A DNA stretch of 64,000 nucleotides from Allobranchiibius huperziae (GTDB lineage Bacteria; Actinomycetota; Actinomycetes; Actinomycetales; Dermatophilaceae), in assembly GCF_013410455.1 (NCBI RefSeq), contig NZ_JACCFW010000001.1:2434929-2498928 (forward strand), written 5' to 3'. Shown piece after piece: positions 28,505 to 43,230 of the stretch. Position 1 is the first letter of the stretch, and each line of letters opens with the position of its first letter. The position numbers were made by a program, and so were the translations under genes. Under the pieces are notes generated by a model that had not been told where the DNA came from, searched no databases, and saw only the letters and a program-made list of their open reading frames with translations.

Positions 28505-29554
28505 TCACTGTGCGGGATCAGGCAGCGGATCGCCCACCCGCCGGGCATTGGCGCCCGCCAGGAACATCACCAGCAGCCCGCCGAGCAGCCACCAGCCGAG
28601 CGTGCCCGCCGGCCGCAGTGCGTGATCGCGATGGAAGTACACGACGTCCCGCACCAGGTCCACGCCGGCGCCGCCGGGCAGCTGGTGGACGACGGCCCGG
28701 GTGATCGCGGGCAGCGAGGCGTCGGACGCGGCGTACGGTCCGCTGAACGTCGCCAGCATCAGGGCCGGGAGCACCGCGCCGCCCGGGCCGAAGACTCCGA
28801 TGGCGGCGAACGTAAGCACCGCGCTCACCCCGGCGACCAGGGCGCCGGCGAGCGCGAGCGGAAGCCACGGCGCGCTGAGCGAACGGGTCACCGAGAGGAC
28901 CAGCCACGCCCCGAACGCCCCCGACCCGAGCGAGAAGACGATGGCGGCGAGCAGGGTCCGACGCAGACGGGAGAAGCCCGCTCGCCGGCCGTGCAGCCAC
29001 GCCCCGAGGGCGGCTGCGATGACGAAACCGCTGACGGACTGGCACAGCACGAGATAGCCGCTCACCTGCCCGCGCGGGTCGCCGGGCTGGGTGGGCGCGA
29101 CGTCCCGGACGGCGGCAGCGCGTCCCTGGGCGGCTTCGTCCGCTCGCAGGATCGCGGTCGACGCGGCGGCGTCGGCCGCACCGGCCGCGGAGTCGGTGAG
29201 GATCGCGTCGGAGGGTTGATCCGGCGTGAAGACGAGCGCCGCCGACGCGTCGCCGTCCGCGAGATCGCTCTCGGCGGCTGCGCGGTCGGAGGCGACGAAC
29301 GCGCGCAGCGGATGTCCGTCGAGCGCGTTCAGGCGGTTGGCGATCCCCCCGGCCACCCCACGGTCCGCGCTGACCACGAGCACCTTCGGGCCGCGACCGG
29401 CGTGGTCGCCGGAGAGTCCGACGTAGGCGATGGTGAGCAGGGCCTGGATCGCGAGCACGACCACGGCCGCGGCGAGCAGGACGGCGACGTACCAGAGGCC
29501 ACCGCGACCGGTCCGCTGGGCACTCCCCTCGCCGGTCTCCCCCTCGAGCGCCAT
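28505..29554 (-). CDS. ABC-2/YhgE-like membrane protein
   Basis: A 349-residue protein with one membrane span near residue 18-42, an extracytoplasmic domain of about 110 residues (VLVVSADRGVAGGIANRLNALDG onward) and five or more further spans from about 180 to the end. This pattern resembles the YhgE/ABC-2 permease-like family, whose members take part in export of surface polymers. No ATPase gene is adjacent. It follows the hydroxyacid dehydrogenase with a four-base gap and precedes the phosphatase closely. Function unknown. Confidence 0.7.
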   Translation of the reverse strand: MALEGETGEGSAQRTGRGGLWYVAVLLAAAVVVLAIQALLTIAYVGLSGDHAGRGPKVLVVSADRGVAGGIANRLNALDGHPLRAFVASDRAAAESDLADGDASAALVFTPDQPSDAILTDSAAGAADAAASTAILRADEAAQGRAAAVRDVAPTQPGDPRGQVSGYLVLCQSVSGFVIAAALGAWLHGRRAGFSRLRRTLLAAIVFSLGSGAFGAWLVLSVTRSLSAPWLPLALAGALVAGVSAVLTFAAIGVFGPGGAVLPALMLATFSGPYAASDASLPAITRAVVHQLPGGAGVDLVRDVVYFHRDHALRPAGTLGWWLLGGLLVMFLAGANARRVGDPLPDPAQ

Positions 29555-29558
29555 CGGG

Positions 29559-30488
29559 TCAGCCGGTGGCGACCACGTGGGACAGGTCCTCGCCCTTGCC
29601 GAATCGGGTGAGCTCGCGGCGCAGGAAGTCCAGGGCGCGAGGCACGAACGCGGTGGTCGCACCCCCGACGTGCGGGGTCACGAGCATCCCGGGCGTCGTC
29701 CAGACGGGGTGCCCGTCCGGCAGGGGCTCCGGGTCGGTGACGTCGAGGGCGGCGGTGAGCCGGCCTGCCGCACACTCCCGGACGAGGGCGTCGGTGTCGA
29801 CGACCCCGCCGCGCGCGACGTTGACGACCAACGCGCCGTCCGGCAGCGCGTGCAGGAAATCCGCGTCGACCATCCGGCGGGTCGCCTCCGAGAGCGGCAC
29901 GACCACGATCACGACGTCGTGGTGCGGCAGCAGATCGGGCAGCTCGTCGGTGCCGTGGATCGTGTCGACGAGTTCGTCGCCAGCGCGCGCCCGCGAGGCG
30001 ACGGCGGTGAGCGAGACCTCGAACGGCTGCAGACGCCGCGCGATCGCGGTGCCGATCGAGCCGTATCCGAGGATCAGGACGTGTCGGTCGGCGAGCGACC
30101 GGCGGCCGTTCAGGGACGTCCACCTGCCCTGCTCCCCCGCACGCGTCGCCTCCGGGATCCCGCGCAACGACGCGAGGGCGAGTGCGACGGCGAGTTCGGC
30201 GGTCGAGGTGTCGTGGATCCCGGCGCCGTTCGCGAGCTGGACCCCCTCGGGCAGGTGAGGCTGCACGTGCTCGTATCCCGCCGTGACCAGCTGCACGGCC
30301 CGCAACTGCGGACACTGCTGCAGGTGGCCGAGTTGGCGTCGTCCGGCCCGCATGTACGGCGGCACGGCGAGCGCGATGTCGTCGCGGGGCGGCGCGTCCT
30401 CCATGTCCCAGGTGACGAGCTCCACACCGGGGACGTCGGAGAGCGCGTCGACCCAGTCCTGGTCCGGGAGGGAGGCGACCGGGTCCAT
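29559..30488 (-). CDS. D-2-hydroxyacid dehydrogenase
   Basis: A 309-residue NAD(P)-dependent enzyme of the D-isomer hydroxyacid dehydrogenase family. The nucleotide motif is HVLILGYGSIGTAIARRL near 140-157. The catalytic Arg is in NVARGGVVDTDAL and the His in TPHVGGAT near 280. The Glu of the usual triad is probably in DVTDPEPLPDGHP. The ATG at 30488 overlaps the P450 stop by one base. Substrate unknown; these reduce 2-keto acids such as glyoxylate or hydroxypyruvate. Confidence 0.92.
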   Translation of the reverse strand: MDPVASLPDQDWVDALSDVPGVELVTWDMEDAPPRDDIALAVPPYMRAGRRQLGHLQQCPQLRAVQLVTAGYEHVQPHLPEGVQLANGAGIHDTSTAELAVALALASLRGIPEATRAGEQGRWTSLNGRRSLADRHVLILGYGSIGTAIARRLQPFEVSLTAVASRARAGDELVDTIHGTDELPDLLPHHDVVIVVVPLSEATRRMVDADFLHALPDGALVVNVARGGVVDTDALVRECAAGRLTAALDVTDPEPLPDGHPVWTTPGMLVTPHVGGATTAFVPRALDFLRRELTRFGKGEDLSHVVATG

Positions 30489-31762
30489 CAGGCTCCTGCC
30501 GTGACGGGCAGCGAGCGCAGCCCTCGGATGGTGACGCTGTTGCGTCGCTTCGGTTTCGCCGCGAAGTGCAGCGTGGGCATCCGCTCGGCGAGCACCTGCA
30601 GGGCGACCTCGGCCTCCAGCCGCGCCAGCGGCGCTCCCACGCAGTAGTGCACACCCCCGGAGAACGCCAGGTGGTCGGAGTTGTCGGTGCGGGTGATGTC
30701 GAAGAAGTTCGGCCGGGCGAACCGCGCGGGGTCCCGGTTCGCGCCCGCCAGGATGCACAGCACCCGGTCACCGGCCGGCACGTCGTACCCGCCGATGGTG
30801 CTGTCCTGCAACGCGACCCGGTCGGTGAACTGGATCGGCGGGTCGTAGCGGAGGGTCTCCTCGACCACCCTGGGCGCGTACGTCGCGGGGTCGCCGGCCA
30901 GCAGCTCCCACTGGTCCGGGTTGCGCATCAGCGCGAGGACGGCGTTGCCGATCAGGTTGACGGTCGTCTCGAAACCCGCGACCAGCAGCAGGGTGCACAG
31001 CGGCAGGATCTCCTCGGGCCGCACCGCGCCACCCTCCTCGGCGACGAGCATCGAGAGCATGTCGTCGCGCGGATCGGCCCGGCGCTCCTGCACCAGTCGC
31101 TCGAACATCGCGTCCAGGCCGAGCTTGGCGCTCAGCACCTGCTGCGCGTGCCGCAGCGAGTGCACGCCTTCGAGGGCGCTGCCGAGGGCGGTCCCCCAGC
31201 GCAGGAAGAGGCCGTCGTCGGCCTCCGGCACGCCGATCAGCTCGGAGATGATGCGGATCGGCAGCGGACCCGCCAGCTGGCGGATCAGGTCGAAGGACGC
31301 GCCGGGAGGCACCGCGTCCAGCCGCTCGTGCACGGTCTTCTCGATCGTCGTGCCGTACGCGGTGAGCCGACGGGGCGTGAACGCGGGAGCGGCGACCCGG
31401 CGCAGGCGGGTGTGCTCGGGCGGGTCCATCTCCAGCAGCGACATGCTGAACTCGACCTCGTCCTTGCCGACGATGGTGCGGCCGCCGACGCCGAACTCCC
31501 GGCTCTTCAGGATGTGCTTGCACACGTCGTGGGTGGCGCTGAGGTGCACGTTCGGCTCGCGCGGCGACGGCGACAACGGCGCCTGGTCTCGGACCTGGTC
31601 GAAGTACGGGTAGGGGTCGAGCCGACCCGGCCAGGTGATGGCCCGCGCGACGGGCGCGCGCAGCACCCGCGCGCCGTACTCGGTCTTCGCCCTCGCGACG
31701 TAGACGTCCTTGATGAAGGAGCGGGCCATGCCCAACTGCGTGATCAGACCGGGTCGTTCCAT
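30488..31762 (-). CDS. Cytochrome P450
   Basis: A 424-residue soluble P450. The I-helix oxygen-activation motif is VAGFETTVN, the ExxR pair is in EETLRYDPP, and the haem-ligating cysteine lies in FSGGVHYCVGAPLARLE near residue 365. The bacterial type needs separate ferredoxin and reductase, and none is adjacent. It heads a tight unit with a hydroxyacid dehydrogenase, a membrane protein and a phosphatase. The role is open: oxidation of a lipid, terpenoid or xenobiotic are all possible. Confidence 0.95.
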   Translation of the reverse strand: MERPGLITQLGMARSFIKDVYVARAKTEYGARVLRAPVARAITWPGRLDPYPYFDQVRDQAPLSPSPREPNVHLSATHDVCKHILKSREFGVGGRTIVGKDEVEFSMSLLEMDPPEHTRLRRVAAPAFTPRRLTAYGTTIEKTVHERLDAVPPGASFDLIRQLAGPLPIRIISELIGVPEADDGLFLRWGTALGSALEGVHSLRHAQQVLSAKLGLDAMFERLVQERRADPRDDMLSMLVAEEGGAVRPEEILPLCTLLLVAGFETTVNLIGNAVLALMRNPDQWELLAGDPATYAPRVVEETLRYDPPIQFTDRVALQDSTIGGYDVPAGDRVLCILAGANRDPARFARPNFFDITRTDNSDHLAFSGGVHYCVGAPLARLEAEVALQVLAERMPTLHFAAKPKRRNSVTIRGLRSLPVTAGA

Positions 31763-31817
31763 GCCGTCCGCCTCTCATGGTGGGGCGTGCCACCGCGAGG
31801 CGGGCTGCCCGCCGGGG

Positions 31818-33331
31818 TCAGGTCAACCGAGCCAGGATCAGCTCACGGGCGCGTGCCGCGTCCGCCTGACCCCGCATCTCCTTCATCACGCCGCCGATCA
31901 GTGCCCCGGCCGCGTTGAGCTTGCCCTCGCGCACCTTCGCGGCGACGGCCTCGTTGGCGGCGATGACCTTGTCGACCGCTGCTTCCAGGGCGCCGTCGTC
32001 CTGCGCCAGCGCGAGCCCTCGAGCGTCCGCGACCTGGGTCGGCGTGCCCTCGCCGGCCAGGACGCCGTCGAGCACCTGCCGGGCCATCGCGTCGTTGAGG
32101 CGGCCCGAGGCCACCAGGCCGGACAGCTCGGCGATATGCGCAGGCGTCACGCCGGAGTCGTCGATCGCGCGCCCCTCGGCGTTGGCGCGCCGGGAGATCT
32201 CCCCGGTCCACCACTTGCGGGCCGCGGCCGGACTCGCACCGTCGGCCACGGTCTGCTCGATCAGCTCGGTCGCGCCCGCGTTGAGTACGTCGCGCATCTC
32301 CAGATCCGTGTAGCCCCAGTCCTTCTGGAGTCGCTTCCGCCGCTGGTCGGGAGGCTCCGGGAGCGTCCCGCGCAGCTGCTCGACGTACTCGCTCGACGGT
32401 GCGACGGGCACCAGGTCGGGCTCGGGGAAGTAGCGGTAGTCGTCGGCGTCGGACTTGGGCCGTCCGGAGGTCGTGACCCCGGTGTCCTCGTGCCAGTGCC
32501 GGGTCTCCTGCTGGATGGCGGCTCCGGAGTCCAGCACCGCCGCGTGACGGCTGATCTCGTAGCGGATGGCCCGCTCGATGGACCGCAGCGAGTTGACGTT
32601 CTTGGTCTCGGTGCGGGTGCCGAGCTCGTCCTCGCCTCGGGGCATGAGCGACACGTTGGCGTCGCAGCGCACCGACCCCTGCTCCATCCGCACGTCGCTG
32701 ACGCCGAGGGCTTTGAGCAGGTCGCGCAGCGCGGCGACGTACGCCTTGGCCACCTCGGGTGCCCGCTCGCCGGCACCGCGCACCGGGCGGGTGACGATCT
32801 CGATCAGCGGCACGCCCGCGCGGTTGTAGTCCACGAGGGAGTACTCCGCGCCCTGGATGCGGCCGGTGGAGCCGCCGACGTGCAGCGACTTGCCGCTGTC
32901 CTCCTCCATGTGGGCGCGTTCGATCTCGACGCGGAAGATCTCGGTGCCGTCGCCGTTCGCGGTCGGGATCTCGACATCGAGGTAGCCGTCGAAGGCGATC
33001 GGCTCGTCGTACTGGCTGGTCTGAAAGTTCTTGGTCATGTCCGGGTAGAAGTAGTTCTTCCGGGCGAAGCGGCACCAGGGCGCGATCGAGCAGTTGAGCG
33101 CGAGACCGATCCGGATGGCCGACTTGACCGCCGCGGCGTTGACCACCGGCAGCGCGCCCGGCAGGCCCAGGCAGACCGGGCAGACCTGCGAGTTGGGCTC
33201 GGCGCCGAAACCGGTCGCACAGCCGCAGAACATCTTGGTCTCGGTGTTGAGCTCGACGTGGACCTCCAGGCCCATCACCGGGTCGTACCGAGCAATCGCG
33301 TCGTCGTAGTCGACGACGGCGTCCAGCACAC

Positions 33332-33335
<4 letters not shown>
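31818..33335 (-). CDS. gatB: Asp-tRNA(Asn)/Glu-tRNA(Gln) amidotransferase subunit B
   Basis: The 505-residue kinase/tRNA-binding subunit of GatCAB, which phosphorylates the misacylated tRNA side chain for amidation. [20 protein letters not shown] opens the cradle domain, and [18 protein letters not shown] and the zinc-site cysteines follow. The tail domain (LLNxxATELI type) that contacts the tRNA elbow closes the protein. The ATG at 33335 overlaps the gatA stop by ATGA. Confidence 0.98.
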
Positions 33336-34887
<1,552 letters not shown>

Positions 34888-34891
<4 letters not shown>

Positions 34892-35184
34892 TCTTCGTCG
34901 AGGATGCGGGGGACGGCGAAGCGGCCGGCCTGGGCGTCGGGGGCACCGGCCAGGGCGTCGCCCGAGCTCAGGCTGGGGCGTACGACGTCCGGCCGGGTGA
35001 CGTTGACCAGCGGAAGTGGGTGCGACATCGGGGGGATGTCGTCGGCCGCGATCTCACCCACGGTGGCGACGAATCCGACGATCTGGTCCAGCTGCCCGGC
35101 GAGCTTGTCCAGCTCGTCGTCGGTCAACTGGATACGGGCGAGCATCGCGACGTGCGCGACCTCCGCGCGGGACAGCTCAGGCAT
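34888..35184 (-). CDS. gatC: Asp-tRNA(Asn)/Glu-tRNA(Gln) amidotransferase subunit C
   Basis: The 98-residue belt subunit that wraps GatA and holds the complex together. The family core [27 protein letters not shown] is present from residue 6. First gene of gatC-gatA-gatB. TAGACT lies seven bases before the ATG without a ribosome binding site, so translation is probably leaderless. Confidence 0.97.
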
Positions 35185-35191
35185 GGGAGCC

Positions 35192-35197
35192 AGTCTA
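35192..35197 (-). promoter_or_regulatory. -10 element of gatCAB
   Basis: TAGACT (minus strand) matches TANNNT and ends seven bases before the gatC ATG, indicating a leaderless operon transcript. Confidence 0.5.
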
Positions 35198-35268
35198 TGG
35201 GTGCCCCCGTCGACGACCGGCGCGGCCGTGCCGGAGCCCGTGCGGGCTCTCGGCCGTTCGCCGGAGGC

Positions 35269-35505
35269 TCAGCTCGCGAGGGCGGCGAGCACCACGTCCG
35301 GGTCGGGGTTGGTGTGCGCGGCACCCGCGATCACGACGGTCGGGACGATCTCGTTGCCGTTGTTGACACCCGCGACGTACCGGCGCGCCTCGTCGTCCTC
35401 CCAGATGTTGCGCCAGGTCGCCTTGTCGGCGGCCGAGCCGAGACTCGAGCGCAGTCGGGAGCAGTAGCCGCAGCCGGGCCGCCAGTAGATCGTCACGTCA
35501 CTCAT
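35269..35505 (-). CDS. Mycoredoxin-type glutaredoxin
   Basis: A 78-residue thioredoxin-fold redox protein. The active site reads WRPGCGYCSRL near residue 8-18, with the cis-proline in NEIVPTVVIAG. Mycoredoxins reduce mycothiol mixed disulfides in actinobacteria, and the CGYC site and small size fit that class. The start at 35505 gives the usual N-terminus (MSDVTIYWRPG). Faces the same way as gatC, separated by 84 bases. Confidence 0.9.
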   Translation of the reverse strand: MSDVTIYWRPGCGYCSRLRSSLGSAADKATWRNIWEDDEARRYVAGVNNGNEIVPTVVIAGAAHTNPDPDVVLAALAS

Positions 35506-35632
35506 GCCCGGTCCAACGCTCCGGTACCCGCGGGTATGCCCGCCCGTCCCCGTCGGGGGGTAGGGCGGTCGGCGAGGGGTGGGGACATAGGCCCATCTCT
35601 CGATGCCTTCCCCACCCCACCGATGGGAAGGC

Positions 35633-36511
35633 TCAGTCGGTCGGGAAGACGTCGGGCAGGTCGGAGGCCGATCCGGCGAAGCGCGGCGAGCGCTTCTCCA
35701 GGAACGAGGCGACCCCCTCCTGGCCGTCGCCCTCGCTGGTCCAGAACATCGCGAGCGACTCCGCACGGTGCGCCTCGCGCGGATGCGACGTCGCCGCGTT
35801 GCGGTACATCATCTGGCGGGTCAGTGCCACGGCAACCGGACTGCGGTCGTCGGTGAACCGGTGCGCCAACGCCCTTGCCCCAGCGAGCAGGTCGTCCGGC
35901 TCGTGCACCGAGCGCACCAGTCCGCCGTCCTTCGCCTCCTGCGCGGTGAGGATGTCCGCGGAGTAGGCCCACTCCAGGGCCTGCTGGATGCCGACGATGC
36001 GCGGCAGGAACCACGTCGAGCACGCCTCGGGGACGATCCCGATCCTGCCGAAGACGAAGCCGATCCGTGCCTTGGTCGAGGCCAGCCGGAAGTCCATGGC
36101 GCAGGTCATCGTGGCCCCGACGCCGACCGCCGCACCGTTGATCGCCGCGATGACCGGTTTGGGGCAGTCGTAGATCGCGAGCGCGACCCGCCCGCCGGTG
36201 TCGCGTACGCCCTCGACGACGGCCGGGTCCTCGAACCGCTCAACCAGGTCGGCCGGGGTCGGGCTCATCGAGCCGTCGAGTCCGAAGACGTTGCCGCCCA
36301 CCGACAGATCCATGCCCGCACAGAAGGCGCGGCCGGCGCCGGTGACGATCACGGCGCGAGCGTCGTCGTCGCGACCGGCACGCCCGAAGACGTCGATGAG
36401 CTCGTTCGCCATCGTGACGGTGAAGGCGTTGAGGGCGTCGGGGCGGTCGAGGGTGACGGTCGCGATGCCGTCGGCCACCTCGTAGCGGATGGTCTCGTAC
36501 GTCGGGTTCAC
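35633..36511 (-). CDS. Enoyl-CoA hydratase/isomerase family protein
   Basis: A 292-residue crotonase-fold protein. The oxyanion-hole backbone is in GRAFCAGMDLSVGG and NGAAVGVGATMTCAMD. The acidic residue expected in the third loop appears in FGRIGIVPEAC, which fits a hydratase acting on medium or long enoyl-CoAs. The GTG 36511 start overlaps the SDR stop as GTGA. The pair likely shares a lipid-metabolism role, but the substrate is not shown. Confidence 0.9.
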   Translation of the reverse strand: MNPTYETIRYEVADGIATVTLDRPDALNAFTVTMANELIDVFGRAGRDDDARAVIVTGAGRAFCAGMDLSVGGNVFGLDGSMSPTPADLVERFEDPAVVEGVRDTGGRVALAIYDCPKPVIAAINGAAVGVGATMTCAMDFRLASTKARIGFVFGRIGIVPEACSTWFLPRIVGIQQALEWAYSADILTAQEAKDGGLVRSVHEPDDLLAGARALAHRFTDDRSPVAVALTRQMMYRNAATSHPREAHRAESLAMFWTSEGDGQEGVASFLEKRSPRFAGSASDLPDVFPTD

Positions 36512-37371
36512 GCCGTCTTCGCCTTGCGCTTGGCGACCGCTGCCATCGAGGCCTTCATCAGCTTCCAATAGCCGGCCGGGCGGGTGCGGGCCATCACGTC
36601 GAGGGCCTTGGCGTCCTGCCCGATCAGCAGCCGCGGTCGGCGGTTGATGGTGGCCTCGATGATGTCCTCGGCCGCTCGGTCGGCGGGATAGCTGAGCATC
36701 GCCGCGAACGACTTCTTCTGCGCAGCACTCTCGGCCTCATCGACGCCGGCGGCCACCCGCGCGTTCACGGCGATGTTGGTGCGGATGCCGCCAGGGTGCA
36801 CGACGGTGACGCCGACGGGCAGGTCCTCCTCGGCCAGCTCGTGGCGCAACGACTCGGAGAAGCCGCGCAGCCCGAACTTGCTGGTGCTGTACGCCGTCTG
36901 GCCGGGAGGCGCGACGAGCCCGAAGAGCGAGGACGTGTTGACCACGTGGGCGTTGCCGTTCTCGATCAGGATCGGCAGCAGCGCGCGGGTGATCCGGATC
37001 GGGGCGAGCAGGTTGATCTCGAGCAGCCACTCGAAGTCCTGCTCGGAGGTCTGTACGAAGCGGCCGCCGAGCGCGACGCCGGCGTTGTTGAAGAGCAGGT
37101 TGACGTCGGGGTGGGCGCTCACGACGCGCGCGATCAGCGTGTCGGTGCCGGCTCGGTCGGCCAGGTCGACGACGTACGTCGTGACGCGCACCGACGGGCT
37201 CTCGCGCCCGATCTCCTGGGCGACACGCGCCAGCCCGGTCTCGTCGCGGTCCAGGAGCACGACGTTCGCGCCCCGCCGGGCGAGGCCGCGGGCGATGTGC
37301 TCGCCCATCCCACCCGCTGCGCCAGTCACCAGCGCTACCGATCCTTCGACAACGACGTCGGGCAGTGCCAT
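36508..37371 (-). CDS. SDR-family oxidoreductase
   Basis: A 287-residue classical short-chain dehydrogenase. VTGAAGGMGEHIARGLARRG is the nucleotide motif (residues 15-34), NNAGVALGG follows, the catalytic Ser is in VNTSSLFG, and YSTSKFGLRGF holds the YxxxK pair. The C-terminal extension (ALDVMARTRPAGYWKLMKAS) resembles acyl-CoA or keto-acyl reductase relatives. Begins at ATG 37371 with AAGGAT upstream. Coupled to the crotonase that follows. Confidence 0.9.
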   Translation of the reverse strand: MALPDVVVEGSVALVTGAAGGMGEHIARGLARRGANVVLLDRDETGLARVAQEIGRESPSVRVTTYVVDLADRAGTDTLIARVVSAHPDVNLLFNNAGVALGGRFVQTSEQDFEWLLEINLLAPIRITRALLPILIENGNAHVVNTSSLFGLVAPPGQTAYSTSKFGLRGFSESLRHELAEEDLPVGVTVVHPGGIRTNIAVNARVAAGVDEAESAAQKKSFAAMLSYPADRAAEDIIEATINRRPRLLIGQDAKALDVMARTRPAGYWKLMKASMAAVAKRKAKTA

Positions 37372-37412
37372 CAACGATCCTTCGTTCGGGTGGGGTGGAG
37401 TCGAGCCCGACC

Positions 37413-41101
<3,689 letters not shown>

Positions 41102-41120
41102 CGGCTGGTCCTCCGCCGAC

Positions 41121-42014
41121 TCAGCGATAGGACGTCAGCGGCTTCGTACCGATCCCCTGCAGCGACTTCTTGACGGTGCCCGACGTGACCTTGACGAAGC
41201 AGGCGGCGTACCGGTCGCCCTGCGCCCAGGCCGTCTTGGTGACGTAGAGGCCGTCCTCGACGACATCCTTACGCGACTTCGTGCCGAGGAAGGCCTGCGC
41301 CAGCGGCGGGCAGAACTGAGCCCGCTGGGCGATCAGGTGGGCGTCGCCGGGGAACTTGTCGATGTACCGGCCGGACAGGTACCCGCCGGTGGTCTGACCC
41401 ACGTGCGGGGAGGAGCACTTCACGATCTTGAAGTTCTTCGCCACCTTGTCGACGCAGAAGGTGTACTTGAACGCGTTCGCACCCTTCAACGCGTCCTGCA
41501 GCGTGTAGTTGATCGGCAGGTTGGCCTCGTCACCGTCGGTGCGCAGGTGCATCAGGCACACGATCCGGGTGGAGTTGAGCGGGTCGTCGACCAGGGCCAC
41601 GGGGTTTCCGACGGCCAGCAGACCGACCGGCGCCCCACCGCTGAACTTGACCAGCGAGGCGTTGCAGGTCTCCTGCCGCAGCACCTGACGCGCCGTCGGG
41701 TCGGTATTGACGCTGGAGTTCCTGACCACCGCGGTGACCTGGTAGACGTGCGTCTGCGTGCAGGGCACGACCTGGTAGGTCAGGGTGTCGATCAGGCACT
41801 GCCCGGTCTGCACCGACGCCGAGATGCCCGAGGCGCTGCTCGAGCTGCTGGAACTGCTGGGCGTCGGCGAGGACGAGCTCGACGACGAGGAGGAACTGGT
41901 CGAGCTGGGCGATGTGGAGGTCGCGCTGTGGACCGTCGGGGCGCTGCCTCCCCCACCGCACGCAGCCAGGACCACAGCGGCCGCAGCCACCCCCACGATC
42001 TGACGGACCGACAT
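41121..42014 (-). CDS. Septum-formation-family lipoprotein
   Basis: A 297-residue exported protein. The signal with lipobox LAAC (residues 16-19) predicts lipid attachment outside the membrane. A run of Ser with Pro, Thr (residues 25-62) forms a linker. Two repeated modules follow, each with paired cysteines (GQCLID...VPCTQTHVY; FCVDKVAKNF...KCSSPHVGQT), as in the septum-formation domain. Length and the place between ligA and mnmA match mycobacterial LpqA. A role in cell envelope or division is inferred from the domain name only. Confidence 0.8.
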   Translation of the reverse strand: MSVRQIVGVAAAAVVLAACGGGGSAPTVHSATSTSPSSTSSSSSSSSSSPTPSSSSSSSSASGISASVQTGQCLIDTLTYQVVPCTQTHVYQVTAVVRNSSVNTDPTARQVLRQETCNASLVKFSGGAPVGLLAVGNPVALVDDPLNSTRIVCLMHLRTDGDEANLPINYTLQDALKGANAFKYTFCVDKVAKNFKIVKCSSPHVGQTTGGYLSGRYIDKFPGDAHLIAQRAQFCPPLAQAFLGTKSRKDVVEDGLYVTKTAWAQGDRYAACFVKVTSGTVKKSLQGIGTKPLTSYR

Positions 42015-42141
42015 CCAGCACTCCTTCACCCTGTCGCCGGCGGGCACCGGCGCTCGGCCATTGTGACCTGTCCACCCCGTCCGATGCGGCCGACCGGCCC
42101 GGTCCGGGTGGGAAATATGCGTGGTCGCCGGCGTGCCTGCG

Positions 42142-43230
42142 TCAGGCGGAGGCTTCGACGCGGCCGGTGCGCGCGATGGTGGCCGATCCGACGACCCTGG
42201 TGCCGTCGTAGAGCACGACGGACTGGCCGGGCGCCACGCCGCGGATGCGACGATCCAGGCGCACCTGCACCCGGTCGCCGTCTGCGGTGGCGGTCGCGGG
42301 AATCTCCTCGCCGTGGGCTCGCACCTGAGCGCCCACCCGCACCTCACCGGCGGGCGCCGGGCCGCACCACCGGCCGTGATCGGCGTCCAGCAGGTCCACG
42401 CCCAGCAGTTCGGCGGTGCCGACGACGACCCGTCGGGTCGCGGGTTGCACCTCGACGACGTACCGCTTGGCGCCGTCCTCGCGCGGCACCTTCAGCCCGA
42501 GGCCGCGGCGCTGCCCGACGGTGTACGCGAACGCCCCCTCGTGGGTGCCGACGACCTTGCCGGCGTCGTCGACGATCTCACCGGGAGCCGTGCCGAGCCG
42601 TCCGGTCAACCAGCCCTTCGTGTCGCCGTCGGCGATGAAACAGATGTCGTGGCTGTCCGGCTTCTTGGCGACCGAGAAGCCGCGCGCGGCCGCCTCCTCG
42701 CGGATGTGCGGCTTGGTGGTGTCGCCGAGCGGGAAGAACGAGCGCGAGAGCTGCTCGGCGTCCAGCACCCCGAGCACGTAGGACTGGTCCTTGGCCGGGT
42801 CGACCGCCCGGTGCAGCTCCCGGCCGTCCGGGCCGTCGACGATCTGCGCGTAGTGCCCCGTCGCGACCGCGTCGAAACCGAGCGCGAGCGCCTTGTCCAG
42901 CAACGCCGCGAACTTGATGCGCTCGTTGCAGCGCAGGCACGGGTTGGGGGTGCGGCCGGCGGCGTACTCCGCGACGAAGTCCTCCATGACGTCCTCGCGG
43001 AACCGGTCGGCCATGTCCCACACGTAGAAGGGGATGCCGAGCCGGTCGGCGACCCGTCGGGCGTCGCCGGCGTCCTCGATGGTGCAGCACCCGCGCGCGG
43101 ATTCGCGCAGGGTCGCCGCGGACTGCGACAACGCCAGATGCACACCGACCACCTCATGCCCGGCGTCGAGCATCCGTGCGGCGGCCACGGCCGAGTCGAC
43201 CCCGCCGCTCATGGCGGCAACGACGCGCAT
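42142..43230 (-). CDS. mnmA: tRNA-specific 2-thiouridylase
   Basis: Places sulfur on uridine 34 of certain tRNAs. The 362-residue protein has the PP-loop [14 protein letters not shown] at residues 8-21, the nucleophile Cys in [16 protein letters not shown] near 100, and the second active-site Cys in [12 protein letters not shown]. The ATG at 43230 overlaps the cysteine desulfurase stop (43230). The donor enzyme next door would provide the persulfide sulfur, a common pairing. Confidence 0.97.
   Translation of the reverse strand: MRVVAAMSGGVDSAVAAARMLDAGHEVVGVHLALSQSAATLRESARGCCTIEDAGDARRVADRLGIPFYVWDMADRFREDVMEDFVAEYAAGRTPNPCLRCNERIKFAALLDKALALGFDAVATGHYAQIVDGPDGRELHRAVDPAKDQSYVLGVLDAEQLSRSFFPLGDTTKPHIREEAAARGFSVAKKPDSHDICFIADGDTKGWLTGRLGTAPGEIVDDAGKVVGTHEGAFAYTVGQRRGLGLKVPREDGAKRYVVEVQPATRRVVVGTAELLGVDLLDADHGRWCGPAPAGEVRVGAQVRAHGEEIPATATADGDRVQVRLDRRIRGVAPGQSVVLYDGTRVVGSATIARTGRVEASA

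Noticed and set aside
41825-41940. Ser-codon-rich stretch as a DNA repeat
   Set aside because: It is in frame, encodes a linker behind a lipobox, and varies at codon level; it is coding low complexity and not an intergenic repeat.
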